From: Streptomyces jeddahensis
Lineage (GTDB): Bacteria; Actinomycetota; Actinomycetes; Streptomycetales; Streptomycetaceae
Direction: 5' to 3'
DNA: 64,000 nt
Assembly (NCBI RefSeq): GCF_001642995.1
Contig: NZ_LOHS01000092.1
Span: forward strand, 1-64,000
Shown here: positions 35,309-43,531 of the stretch, in pieces
Numbering within the stretch: position 1 is the first letter of the stretch
Layout of the letters: the number at the start of each line of letters is the position of its first letter
Notes under the pieces: model-generated
Told to the model about the DNA's origin: nothing
What the model saw: only the letters and a program-made list of their open reading frames with translations
Database searches by the model: none
Translations under genes and position numbers: made by a program

Positions 35309-35437
35309 GGAGCCGGGAGCCTTTCAGGTGCGTATGTGCGTATGCCTGTGGCGGAGTGGGTCCAGCAGTGATGACGCCTGGGGCATGGGCCTCGGGCGGA
35401 GGTGGTGAGGCGGCAGCGTGCGCCCGGCTGCGCAGAA

Positions 35438-35473
35438 CCGCCGGTACGACGTGTCAGCGCACGTGTACGGCGG
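35438..35473 (-). promoter_or_regulatory. Attenuator-like hairpin after leader peptide 3
   Basis: A long interrupted stem: CCGCC (35438-35442), GTAC (35444-35447) and CGTG (35450-35453) pair with CACG (35460-35463), GTAC (35465-35468) and GGCGG (35469-35473) around a 6-nt loop. It lies about 77 nt after the leader stop and 130 nt before the binding-protein start on the minus strand. Confidence 0.55.
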
Positions 35474-35549
35474 CGGTGCGAGGGCAGAACTCGGCCCGCG
35501 ACGGGTTCACCGAGGGAGGGAAGGGCCGGTCAGACAGCCCGCTGCCGGG

Positions 35550-35627
35550 TCAGGCGCAACACGCTGCAGACCACACTCGACCGAAGTCGATGTGATCGCG
35601 CGTGACCAGACGCTGATCGGCATTCAT
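35550..35627 (-). CDS. Cys-containing leader peptide 3 (25 aa)
   Basis: A 25-residue ORF, MNADQRLVTR then DHIDFGRVWSAACCA. The HID(F/L)xRVxSAxCC core is shared with leaders 1 and 2. A possible promoter on the minus strand (TTGACG at 35658-35663, 17-bp spacer, CTCAAT at 35635-35640) would start transcription at or within a base or two of the ATG, giving a leaderless mRNA. Likely role: sensing cysteine through tandem Cys codons to control the set 2 binding protein and ATPase. Confidence 0.75.
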   Translation of the reverse strand: MNADQRLVTRDHIDFGRVWSAACCA

Positions 35628-35634
35628 GCGGCCA

Positions 35635-35663
35635 ATTGAGCAGTACATTCGGCGTCCCGTCAA
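35635..35663 (-). promoter_or_regulatory. Possible promoter for leader peptide 3
   Basis: Minus-strand TTGACG (35658-35663), 17-bp spacer, CTCAAT (35635-35640). The -35 is good and the -10 is weak. The predicted start coincides with the leader ATG at 35627. Confidence 0.35.
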
Positions 35664-35721
35664 CCAGTGCCCGGATGCCGGACGGGAGTTGACCGGTTCC
35701 CGGGCCCTCTTCCCGGGCTCT

Positions 35722-35771
35722 GTTGACACATCCATGGCGGTTGACAGATCCATGCTGGCGGCACATACGAT
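35722..35771 (+). promoter_or_regulatory. Direct repeats and possible promoter for the plus-strand permease
   Basis: GTTGACACATCCATGGCG (35722-35739) and GTTGACAGATCCATGCTGGCG (35740-35760) are tandem near-copies, each with a TTGACA -35 box. TACGAT at 35766-35771 could be the -10 for the second (19-bp spacer). The tandem spacing also suits a regulator. The rest of the 377-bp gap up to 36004 shows no convincing gene or Cys-rich leader on the plus strand. Confidence 0.4.
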
Positions 35772-36004
35772 CGAGGGCGGACCGGCTCCGCCTCGCGCGG
35801 GGCCCCTCCGGCCGCGTTGAGGGACGCGGCGAACGTGATGACGCCGGCACCCGGTCGCACACCGTACGCGGGCAGTGTCGCCTGCACCGTATCCGCGCAG
35901 TGTCCGCCTGCTCCGATGCCTGCTCGTATCCGCGCGATGTCTGCGTACGTGTGCCACCGCATGGTCACCCACGCCCCGCCACTCCCTCTCCCGGAGAACC
36001 TCCG

Positions 36005-37099
36005 ATGGTCTCGCCTTCCGAAGTCACCACTGCTCAGGCCGAATCCATCCCGGCCGCAATCCCGGCCGCAACAGGCATTGCCGCCAAAGGCATGGGCACC
36101 AAGGGCCCGGCTGCCGAAGACCCCGCCACGCATGACCTGACGGCCGTCACCCCCGGCCGCGACGACCTGCCGCGGATCGTGCCGCGCCGCCGCGTCGGCC
36201 GCTGGCTCGCGGCCGCCGCGGCTCTGCTGGTCTTCGCGATGGTAGTCAACTCCGTCGTGCGCAACCCCGCGTTCCAATGGGGCGTGGTGGGCCGGTACTT
36301 CACCACGAGTGCCGTGCTCGATGGGCTACTGCTGACGCTGTGGCTGACCGGCGCGGTGATGGTGCTCGGCTTTCTGCTCGGCACGCCGCTGGCGGTGATG
36401 CGACTCTCCGGCAACCCGGTGCTGCGCACGCTCAGTTGGGGCTATGTGTGGATCTTCCGCTCCACCCCGCTCCTTGTGCAGCTGCTGTTCTGGTTCAACA
36501 TCGGCGCGCTCTACCCGACGCTCGGCTTCGGCATCCCCTTCGGCCCGGAGTTCGTCACCGTCAAGACGGTGAACCTGCTCGGTCCCACGCTCACCGCCGT
36601 GATCGGACTCACCCTGCACGAGGCGGCGTACGCGGCCGAGGTGGTGCGCGGCGGCATCCTCTCCGTGGACTCCGGCCAGACGGAGGCCGCCCAGGCTCTC
36701 GGTCTCAGCAGGGCGCGCACACTGCGCCGGATCGTGATCCCGCAGGCGATGCGGTCGATCGTGCCGACCGCCGGCAACATGCTGATCGGCACGCTCAAGG
36801 GCACCAGCATCGTCAGCGTGCTGGCCGTGCACGACCTGCTGTACTCGGTGCAGCTGGTCTACAACCAGACGTACCAGGTCATCCCGCTGCTCATGGTCGC
36901 CACCCTCTGGTACATCGCCGTGACGACGGTGCTGAGCGCGGGGCAGTTCTACGTCGAGCGGTACTACGCGCGCGGCAATGCCCGGGAGCTGCCGCCCACC
37001 CCGCTGCAACGGCTGCGCGGGCAGCTGGCCGCCGTACGCATCCGGCTGCGCGCGGCGACCGCCGCCGACGCCCGGCCCGCGACCGGCGGTGACCGGTGA
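36005..37099 (+). CDS. Polar amino-acid ABC transporter permease (set 2)
   Basis: 364 residues from the ATG at 36005 (MVSPSEVTTAQ). A roughly 70-residue hydrophilic N-terminal extension precedes a HisM/GlnP-type permease: RWLAAAAALLVFAMVVNSVV, GLLLTLWLTGAVMVLGFLLG, FRSTPLLVQLLFWFNIGALY and the ATPase-docking loop GQTEAAQALGLSRARTLRRIVIPQAMRSIV. It completes the set 2 transporter, whose binding protein and ATPase are encoded divergently. GTGA overlap with the following FAD protein gene links transport directly to catabolism. Confidence 0.9.
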   Translation: MVSPSEVTTAQAESIPAAIPAATGIAAKGMGTKGPAAEDPATHDLTAVTPGRDDLPRIVPRRRVGRWLAAAAALLVFAMVVNSVVRNPAFQWGVVGRYFTTSAVLDGLLLTLWLTGAVMVLGFLLGTPLAVMRLSGNPVLRTLSWGYVWIFRSTPLLVQLLFWFNIGALYPTLGFGIPFGPEFVTVKTVNLLGPTLTAVIGLTLHEAAYAAEVVRGGILSVDSGQTEAAQALGLSRARTLRRIVIPQAMRSIVPTAGNMLIGTLKGTSIVSVLAVHDLLYSVQLVYNQTYQVIPLLMVATLWYIAVTTVLSAGQFYVERYYARGNARELPPTPLQRLRGQLAAVRIRLRAATAADARPATGGDR

Positions 37100-39156
37100 C
37101 CGACGCGCCAGTGACCGACGTACCGGTGACCGACGCACCAGTGATCACCGCACCGGCAGCCACCTGGCCCGCCGCCGTCCTTGCCGTCGTCGGCGCGGGC
37201 CCGCGCGCCACGGGCGTACTGGAACGCATCGCCGCCAATGCGCCCGAGCTGTGGGATGGCCGGCCCCTGCACATCCACCTGATCGACCCTCACCCACCGG
37301 GGCCCGGCAGAGTATGGCGGCACGAGCAGTCGCCGCTGCTGCGGATGAACTCCATGGCCGAGGACGTCACCATGTTCACCGACGAGTCCTCGGTCATCGA
37401 CGGTCCGGTGCGGCCTGGTCCGACGCTGGCCGAGTGGGCTGCCCAGTTCTCCGGTGGCGACGTGCGTTTCGCGCCGTACGCGGAGCCCGCCGATCCGGAC
37501 GTCCTCGGCGAACTGCGCGAGCTCACCGGGACCGACTTCGCCACCCGGCGCGCCCAAAGTGCCTATCTGGACTGGGTCTTCCGGCGGACGCTGACCGAAC
37601 TGCCGCCGTACGTCACGATCGAGTGGCACCGCACCACGGCGACCGCCGTCACCGGCACGCCGGACGGCCCGCAGCAGGTACACCTGGCCGACAGTGCGAC
37701 ACCGGTCGAGGCCGACCTGGTCCTCCTCACCCAGGGGCACCTGGATGCCGTGCCCGACGCCGGGCACCGCAAACTGACCCGGTTCGCCCGCCGCCACGGG
37801 CGCTTCCACCTTCCGCCGGCGTTCTCGTCCGATGTCGACCTGTCGGCGCTGCGGCCGGGCGAGACCGTCATCCTGCGAGGCTTCGGGCTGGCCTTCGTCG
37901 ACCTCATGGTGCTGCTGACCGAGGGACGCGGCGGCACGTACCGCACGGAGGCCGACGGCAGCCTCACATATCTGGCCTCGGGCCACGAGCCCGTCCTGTA
38001 CGTCGGGTCGCGCCGGGGCGTCCCGTACCACTCCAAGACCCGCTACCAGCTCCAGGGCCCGCGGCCGCCCCTGCCGCGCCACTTCGGGCCCGATGCCGTA
38101 GACGCCCTGCTCGCCTTGGGCCGTCCGCTCGACCTGCGCCGCGACGTGTGGCCGCTGATGGCCAAGGAGATCGGCTTCGCCCATTACCACGAGCTGTTCC
38201 ACGCCCACCCCGAGCGCACCGCACTGCCGTGGCCGGAGTTCCTCGCCGCGTACGACCGCCTCGGCTGGTACTCCGACGAGATGACCACACTCGTCGCCCG
38301 GGCCGTGCCCGATCCGGCGGACCGTCTGGACTTCGAGGCGCTGGACCGTCCGCTCGATGGCCTGGCCTTCGCCACGCCGGACGCCTTCCAGGAGCACCTG
38401 CGCGACTACATCGCCCAGGACGTCGCCCGCCGCGAGGACAGCGCCCACAGTGCCGACCTCGGTGCGTTCCTCGCCCTGCTCTCCGTCTACGGGCAGCTGC
38501 CCCGCCTTGTCGACTCGGGACGGCTGACCGCCCGTTCCCTCGCCGAGGGGCTGGACGGCTGGTGGCACGGTTTCTTCAGTTTCCTGGCGTCCGGGCCGCC
38601 CGGCTTCCGGCTGCGCGAACTGCTCGCCCTGTCCCGGGCGGGTGTCGTCCGCTTCCTCGGTGCGGGCCTGCGGGTCGGCACCGACGAGGACAGCGGCACC
38701 TTCACCGCGTCCAGCCCCACCGTTCCCGGGCACACCGTCACGGCGACCGCGCTGATCGAGGCGTACCTTCCGGGCGCCTCCCTCGGCCGTACCGAGGACC
38801 CGCTGCTGCGGGGCCTGCACCGTGCAGGCGCCCTCAGCGAGGAGGTCATCAGCGACTCCACGCACACCCACCGTTCCGGTCTGCTGACGGTCACGACAGA
38901 CGGCGCGAGCCATGTCGTCGACCCCACGCTCGGCGGCCCTCATCCCCGCCGGATCGCGCTCGGCGCCCCGACGAACGTCCGCGGCGTCGCCGCCTTCGCC
39001 CGTCCCCGCACCAACGCCCCGGCCTTCCGGCAGAACGACGCCGCGGCACGCGCCTTGTTGAGGGCGCTGTCCGCGGGGCGCGGTGAGGACCTCGACCCGA
39101 CCGGAGCAGGACCGGTGACCTCGTGGCCGCCCCCGGGACGCGTGCTGTCCGAGTAG
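37096..39156 (+). CDS. Large FAD/NAD(P)-binding protein
   Basis: 686 residues from the GTG at 37096. The first 16 residues are a repeat (MTDAPVTDVPVTDAPV) from an 18-nt-scale tandem DNA repeat. The FAD/NAD(P)-binding domain (NAD_binding_9 type) begins VLAVVGAGPRATGVLERIAANAPE and continues with HLIDPHPPGPGRVWRHEQSPLLRMNSMAEDVTMF. A second dinucleotide loop is suggested near VILRGFGLAFVDLMVLLTEGRGG. Its coupling to an amino-acid permease and its place in a sulfur-type cluster suggest an oxygenase or oxidase for the imported compound. The exact reaction is unknown. Confidence 0.8.
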   Translation: MTDAPVTDVPVTDAPVITAPAATWPAAVLAVVGAGPRATGVLERIAANAPELWDGRPLHIHLIDPHPPGPGRVWRHEQSPLLRMNSMAEDVTMFTDESSVIDGPVRPGPTLAEWAAQFSGGDVRFAPYAEPADPDVLGELRELTGTDFATRRAQSAYLDWVFRRTLTELPPYVTIEWHRTTATAVTGTPDGPQQVHLADSATPVEADLVLLTQGHLDAVPDAGHRKLTRFARRHGRFHLPPAFSSDVDLSALRPGETVILRGFGLAFVDLMVLLTEGRGGTYRTEADGSLTYLASGHEPVLYVGSRRGVPYHSKTRYQLQGPRPPLPRHFGPDAVDALLALGRPLDLRRDVWPLMAKEIGFAHYHELFHAHPERTALPWPEFLAAYDRLGWYSDEMTTLVARAVPDPADRLDFEALDRPLDGLAFATPDAFQEHLRDYIAQDVARREDSAHSADLGAFLALLSVYGQLPRLVDSGRLTARSLAEGLDGWWHGFFSFLASGPPGFRLRELLALSRAGVVRFLGAGLRVGTDEDSGTFTASSPTVPGHTVTATALIEAYLPGASLGRTEDPLLRGLHRAGALSEEVISDSTHTHRSGLLTVTTDGASHVVDPTLGGPHPRRIALGAPTNVRGVAAFARPRTNAPAFRQNDAAARALLRALSAGRGEDLDPTGAGPVTSWPPPGRVLSE

Positions 39157-39161
39157 CCCGG

Positions 39162-40334
39162 TCAGCGCTTGGCTCGCTCCGTGGGCAGCTCTTCCGCGGG
39201 CCACTTCTCGGGGCCCTTGTCCGTCGAGTCCGTGCTGATGACGGCCATCGAAGCGCGGACCGTGCCGGGCTGGAAGCCCTTGGTCCACTTGTCGTCCGGC
39301 TTCACCACCACCGTCTCGTAGGCCAGCCCTGCGGAGGTGGTCTCGTCGAAGACCAGCCGGTTCTCGACCTGCCCGCCGTCCTTTCCGCCGCTGCTCGCCT
39401 TCAGGGCGACGGCCGTGCCCGAACGGCCTTGGGCGTCCTTGACGTGGTCGATGACGGTGAGCCCCTTCAGCCCGCTGAGCATCCGGAAGGTCGCGGCCCT
39501 CACGTCCGGTGTGACGGGAAGGTCGAGGACCAGACCTTGAGACACGGAGAACAGCCACTCGTTCCTGGACTGCCCCTGTGCCGCCTCACGGTCGTATCCC
39601 TTGAGCAGTTCGGCCTTGAGTCGCTGCGGATCGGTGGGCAGGGAACGCAGCGCCTTCAGCGACACGAAGCGCCCGATGTAATACGGTTTCAGGTTCTTGG
39701 GCGTGGTGATGTGCGGGGAGCGGTTGGAAGCGTAGTCAGGTTCCTTCAGCCGCAGGTTGGCCTTTCCGAAGGGCGCCCAGATCTTGATCCGCTCCGGCGA
39801 TCCGGCTCGCTTCCACGCCGCCACGTCCGCTGGTCCGGTCGGGCTGAAGCCCAGGTCGTAGCTGGTCTGGAAGCTGCGGCCCGTTTTGGTGTCGGTCCAC
39901 TCCGTCGCACGGTGCCCTCCCTTGATGGTGTACGGGTCGTCCTCGGCCACCGCCGCCGTCAGGTACCGCTCGATGCGCACCGCCTTCCAGTAGCGCCCGT
40001 CGAGTTCCGGCTGCCGGCTCGCTCGCTCCGCGGCGGCGAGCAGGACGCGCGTGGCCGGGCTCGCCTGCGCGGCCCCGCCGGGGTCTCCCGTCCGGCTCGG
40101 GTGGGTGGCCGTGGTAGCCACCACCAGAGCCGCGGCGGCCGCCGCGCCCACCAGGCCCAGCCCCCAACCCGGCCTGGCGAAGCGCCACATCGTGCGCGGC
40201 AGTGACCTGCGGCGGCGTGGCTGCGCCAGCGCTCGGGCGAGCTCCGTGCGCCGCGTGGCCTCGTCCACGGGGCGATCGGGGTCCAGATACGCGGGCCGGG
40301 CAGCGGCGAGCAGCCCCATCACGTCCTCGTCCAT
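39162..40334 (-). CDS. CU044_5270-type membrane protein, sigma-factor partner
   Basis: 390 residues. A cytoplasmic N-terminus with a short basic stretch (RRRRSLPRTMWRFARPGWG) precedes one membrane segment, LGLVGAAAAAALVVATTAT (about residues 57-75), and a roughly 310-residue extracytoplasmic part (RYWKAVRIERYL, ITTPKNLKPYYIGRFVSLKALRSLPTD, GLVFDLPVTPDV-like segment). This layout matches the CU044_5270 family found next to ECF sigma genes in actinobacteria. It may act as an anti-sigma or surface sensor. It is joined to the sigma gene by a TGATG overlap. No zinc-anti-sigma motif is visible. Confidence 0.75.
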   Translation of the reverse strand: MDEDVMGLLAAARPAYLDPDRPVDEATRRTELARALAQPRRRRSLPRTMWRFARPGWGLGLVGAAAAAALVVATTATHPSRTGDPGGAAQASPATRVLLAAAERASRQPELDGRYWKAVRIERYLTAAVAEDDPYTIKGGHRATEWTDTKTGRSFQTSYDLGFSPTGPADVAAWKRAGSPERIKIWAPFGKANLRLKEPDYASNRSPHITTPKNLKPYYIGRFVSLKALRSLPTDPQRLKAELLKGYDREAAQGQSRNEWLFSVSQGLVLDLPVTPDVRAATFRMLSGLKGLTVIDHVKDAQGRSGTAVALKASSGGKDGGQVENRLVFDETTSAGLAYETVVVKPDDKWTKGFQPGTVRASMAVISTDSTDKGPEKWPAEELPTERAKR

Positions 40335-40873
40335 CAGGATTCCTCTCCAACTGCGATCCGCACCCGAGCCGTTGTGAGGGTCACTGCACGTGCCGTGTCG
40401 AGCGCCTGCGCGAGCCTCTTGCGCGCCCGGTGCAGCCGGACCCGCATCGTGGTGGCCGAGCAGCCGACGACCTCGGCGGCCTCATGGGAGCGCAGCCCGT
40501 GCCAGGCGACGAGGATGAGCGCCTCGCGGTCGTCCTCGCCGAGTGAGGCCAGAGCGCGCAGAACGAGGTTGCGGTCGGCCACCCCGTCGGCGAAGTCCTC
40601 CTCGGTGAGTTCGGCCCCGCCCTGCAACTCGGCGGTCAGCGCCTCCCGGCGTGCCTGTGCACGGACACTCTCGCGCAGCACGTTGCGGGCCACGCCGAGC
40701 AGCCACGGCAGCGGCGGCTCGGGAACGTCGGCGAACCGCCGCCACGCGACGACGAACGTCTCGCTCACCACCTCGTCGGCGACCTGCCGACCCGCGCGGC
40801 TGGCCGCGTATGCCCATACGTGCTGTCGACAGGCGTCGTACAGCGCCGTGAAGCGCTCTGCCTCGTCGGCCAC
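40334..40873 (-). CDS. ECF RNA polymerase sigma factor
   Basis: 179 residues from the GTG at 40873, chosen because CGGAGG lies 8 nt upstream; the frame is open to an ATG at 40951. Region 2 (about 10-70): FTALYDACRQHVWAYAASRAGRQVADEVVSETFVVAWRRF, then PWLLGVARNVLRESVRAQAR. Region 4 (about 115-165): RALASLGEDDREALILVAWHGLRSHEAAEVVGCSATTMRVRLHRARKRLAQAL. It directs RNA polymerase to a private promoter set, probably including its own. The coupled membrane protein is the likely regulator. Confidence 0.9.
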   Translation of the reverse strand: MADEAERFTALYDACRQHVWAYAASRAGRQVADEVVSETFVVAWRRFADVPEPPLPWLLGVARNVLRESVRAQARREALTAELQGGAELTEEDFADGVADRNLVLRALASLGEDDREALILVAWHGLRSHEAAEVVGCSATTMRVRLHRARKRLAQALDTARAVTLTTARVRIAVGEES

Positions 40874-41035
40874 CGCCTGCACCTCCGTTGGTCCGGGTGT
40901 TGCTGTCGAAAGGTAGTGGTCCGTGAGGCCTGAGGTGTTACAGCCCGCCATGGGGAAATCCGTGGGCAGGCGCCCGAGGATACGACGGGGCTCCCGGGGT
41001 TCCGCACTCGGTTGCGGGGACCCCGCTGTTCGCCG

Positions 41036-42193
41036 TCAGTGGTGGAACAGTCTGAGGCCGGTGCGTGCGAGCGTGATCCCGTGCTCGCGGCAGGCGGCCT
41101 CGACCTCGTCCGACCTGATGGATCCGCCCGGCTCGGCGATGTAGTCGACGCCGTGGCGGCGGGCATGGTCGACGTTGTCACGGAACGGCAGTGCGCCGTC
41201 GGAGGCGAACGCGACGCCGGTGAGACGCCGCCTCCACCGCTCGCGCTCGTCGGCGGTCAGCTCCTCGGCGGGTGTGGACAGCGCCTGAGCGAGACGCACG
41301 CTCTCGTCCGGGGTGAGATCGCCCTCGATGAACCGGATCTGCCAGTTGATGCGGTCCTGGCGCCGGATGCCCGGCCGGAAGGTGAGGCCACGGACGGCCG
41401 GGTGGCGCCGCAGCCACCAGGTGTCGGCCTTGGCCCCGGCAAGACGGGTGCAGTCGACGCGGGACTGCTGACCGGCACCGATCCCCAGCGTCATCCCGCC
41501 GCGCACATAACACACCGAATTGGACTGGGTGTAGCGCAGTACCGCCAGACCCAGCACCAGATCGTCCACGGCGGACCGCGGCAGGACACCGCCCACGGTA
41601 TCGCCGAGCAGGGCGGCGGAGAGTCGCACCGCGTCGCGTTCCTGGGTCAGGCGCAGGCCGAAGACCTCCCGCTCCTCGTGCGGTGGAGGCACGAACGTGT
41701 CGTCCGCCTCCAGGAGCAGGAAGCGGCCGTTCTTCTTCTTGCTGAGCGTTGCCACCGTGCCCGGCGCGTACCCGGGGGCGATGATGCCGTCGCAGACCAC
41801 GCTGGTCAGCAGCTCTGCGAGTTCGGTGTCGACAGGGTGTGAGAGGGCCGCGAAGTCGCCGTAGGACGACTTGGGATCGGCGTCCCGAGCACGCAGATAG
41901 GCGCTGGTCAGGGCGCCGACGCGGTCGCCGGTGACTCCATAGAGCTCTGCCGTGACCTCGTCGACGGGTCCGGAGACGGCGGCGCCGGCGGGTGAGACGT
42001 GCTTGAACGAGGCGGCCGCCGGCCCGCCCAGCGAACGGCTCGCCTCCTGCACGAGCTGGCACCCGTTGAGCGCATCGAGCAGGTTGATGAAGGACGGTTG
42101 TCCATGCAGCACCCGAACCGGCCATCTGCCCTGCGTCACCGGTACGACGCGTGCCGCCGCCTGGTGCGGGTCGGTTCCGTACCGCAGGTCCAT
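41036..42193 (-). CDS. Standalone AICAR transformylase (PurH C-terminal type)
   Basis: 385 residues from the ATG at 42193, preceded by GAGGAGG. MDLRYGTDPHQAAARVVP opens an AICARFT domain, and SFKHVSPAGAAV carries the catalytic Lys-His pair of phosphoribosylaminoimidazolecarboxamide formyltransferase. Further family segments are SYGDFAALSHPVDTELAELL, VVCDGIIAPGY, TQSNSVCYVRGG, GIGAGQQSRVDCTRLAG and ASDGALPFRDNVD. PurH is normally fused to an IMP cyclohydrolase (MGS) domain, which is absent here. The enzyme formylates AICAR to FAICAR; it may back up PurH, detoxify AICAR or serve a special pathway. No purine genes adjoin it. Confidence 0.88.
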   Translation of the reverse strand: MDLRYGTDPHQAAARVVPVTQGRWPVRVLHGQPSFINLLDALNGCQLVQEASRSLGGPAAASFKHVSPAGAAVSGPVDEVTAELYGVTGDRVGALTSAYLRARDADPKSSYGDFAALSHPVDTELAELLTSVVCDGIIAPGYAPGTVATLSKKKNGRFLLLEADDTFVPPPHEEREVFGLRLTQERDAVRLSAALLGDTVGGVLPRSAVDDLVLGLAVLRYTQSNSVCYVRGGMTLGIGAGQQSRVDCTRLAGAKADTWWLRRHPAVRGLTFRPGIRRQDRINWQIRFIEGDLTPDESVRLAQALSTPAEELTADERERWRRRLTGVAFASDGALPFRDNVDHARRHGVDYIAEPGGSIRSDEVEAACREHGITLARTGLRLFHH

Positions 42194-42354
42194 GTCTGGC
42201 CTCCTCAGCGGGACTTCGCTGACGGAGGCGCCCAGGCGGTCGACGCTCACATCGGATCGGGCCGCTCCCCGGTGGTCGTCCACCCTCGCCAGTCGCGGCC
42301 GGGCACAAGTGTATCGGCGTACCGGCGGTGGCGGCAGTGGCGGGCAGTGGCGGT

Positions 42355-43014
42355 CTACGCCACCGGCGCGGACCGGATCGCGGAGATGTCGAACTGCAGC
42401 CGGATCTTCTCGCTGACCATGGTTCCGCCCGCCTCCAGCCTCTGGTTGTAGACCAGACCCCACTCGGTGCGGTCGATGGTGGTCGTACCGTCGAAACCGG
42501 CGCGTTCGAAACCGAACGGGTCCACGACCGAGCCGAGGTAGGTGAGGTCGAGCTCGACGGGCCTGGTGATGTTGCGGATGGTCAGGTCCCCGGTCATGCG
42601 GTAGCTGTCATCGCCTGCGTGCACCGTGGAGGTGCTGCGGAAGACCATCTCCGGGTACCTGTTCGCGTCGAAGAAGTCGGCGCCGACCAGATGCGCGTCG
42701 CGCTGTTCCACACCGGTGTCCACGCTGGCGACCTGGATCACCAGCTCGGCACGGGACCGGGAAGGCTGCTCACCGTCGAAGTACAGAGCGCTCCGGTAGT
42801 CGGCGAACGCCCCGCGCACGGTGGTGACCATGGCGTGGCGCACCGAGAAACCGATCCTGCTGTGCGGGCGGTCGATGGTCCAGTGGCCGGTCAGCGCCGC
42901 GAGTGCCGGGTCCAGGACGGCGGCAGCCGCGCCGGGGGCTGCGGGAGCGGTACGAGGGCCGACAGCCGGCGAAGACTCGGTGGTGGCGCTATGGCGACGG
43001 CTGAAGAAACCCAT
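42355..43014 (-). CDS. YceI-family lipocalin-like protein
   Basis: 219 residues from the ATG at 43014 (MGFFSRRHS), with AAGGAG upstream. After an Ala/Pro-rich 40-residue lead, the YceI barrel reads LTGHWTIDRPHSRIGFSVRHAMVTTVRG, VASVDTGVEQRDAHLVGADFFDANRYPEMVFRS, TGDLTIRNITRPVELDLTYLG and DRTEWGLVYN. YceI proteins bind isoprenoids or fatty-acid-like molecules. There is no clear signal peptide, so it is probably cytosolic. It is divergent from the inositol binding-protein gene, but the inositol operator lies over 290 bp away. Confidence 0.9.
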   Translation of the reverse strand: MGFFSRRHSATTESSPAVGPRTAPAAPGAAAAVLDPALAALTGHWTIDRPHSRIGFSVRHAMVTTVRGAFADYRSALYFDGEQPSRSRAELVIQVASVDTGVEQRDAHLVGADFFDANRYPEMVFRSTSTVHAGDDSYRMTGDLTIRNITRPVELDLTYLGSVVDPFGFERAGFDGTTTIDRTEWGLVYNQRLEAGGTMVSEKIRLQFDISAIRSAPVA

Positions 43015-43275
43015 GATGACGTCGTCTCCTTCTGATGTGATCACCACCGTGCTATCACGCCCTCGCTCTCACCCTCGGTACGGGATGGGGCCGTCGTCCG
43101 GATTCCAGGGCTCCGCCTGCAAAGATCCACAGCATCGACACGATTTTCCCTTCGGGGACCCTCGGGGACGGCAGCCATGACGCTCATGGATGGCAGTCGG
43201 CGGCGCCTCCTGATTCCGGCCTCGCGACGCACTCTCCTCACCCGCGTGGCTTTGTGGAAAGTCATGACAAAGCAG
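43015..43275. other. Intergenic stretch with no gene seen
   Basis: The left part of the 517-bp gap between the YceI gene and the inositol binding protein. Small open frames here lack ribosome-binding sites and family features. The recognisable elements, a promoter and an operator, lie just to the right (43276-43338). Confidence 0.5.
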
Positions 43276-43304
43276 TTGACATCCCCTCTGGGCCACCTCA
43301 TAGT
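43276..43304 (+). promoter_or_regulatory. Promoter of the inositol binding-protein gene
   Basis: TTGACA at 43276-43281, 17-bp spacer, CATAGT at 43299-43304. Predicted start is about 43311, the left edge of the operator. The 5' untranslated region would be about 220 nt. Confidence 0.6.
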
Positions 43305-43311
43305 ACGTGCC

Positions 43312-43338
43312 ACTAGAGCGCGCTAATAAAGCGCTCTA
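43312..43338. promoter_or_regulatory. Paired LacI-type operator (inositol regulator)
   Basis: CTAGAGCGCGCTAATAAAGC followed by GCTCTAG forms a large inverted repeat: CTAGAGCGC and GCGCTCTAG arms around a 9-nt centre. Each arm is itself a LacI-like site (TAGAGCGCGCTA; AAGCGCTCTAG). The same motif occurs at 45763-45788 before iolC. Confidence 0.65.
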
Positions 43339-43531
43339 GTGACGCCAGCAGGTGGTCGTACCCGTGACCGCCTCAGACAGCGCTCGCCGCACAAGGCATC
43401 CCCACTGCACCGCTCGCTCACGCCGACTCAGCGGGCCCTGCCACCGACACCCCATGACCTGCCCCGACTTGCCCCTTTCTGACATCCACCTCTGACACCC
43501 ACCCCGACCAGTACAGCGAGGTACAAGGGAC

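Noticed and set aside
35875-36135. A possible fourth Cys-containing leader on the plus strand before the set 2 permease
   Set aside because: Frames here contain some Cys but lack the HID/VDLxRVxSAxC core and overlap the permease start; no convincing leader was found.
36964-39558. An 864-codon minus-strand frame opposite the FAD/NAD(P) protein
   Set aside because: Composition typical of antisense GC-rich DNA, while the plus strand has a convincing nucleotide-binding domain.
43041-43313. Small open frame before the inositol operator
   Set aside because: No ribosome-binding site or recognisable features, and it overlaps the promoter region.
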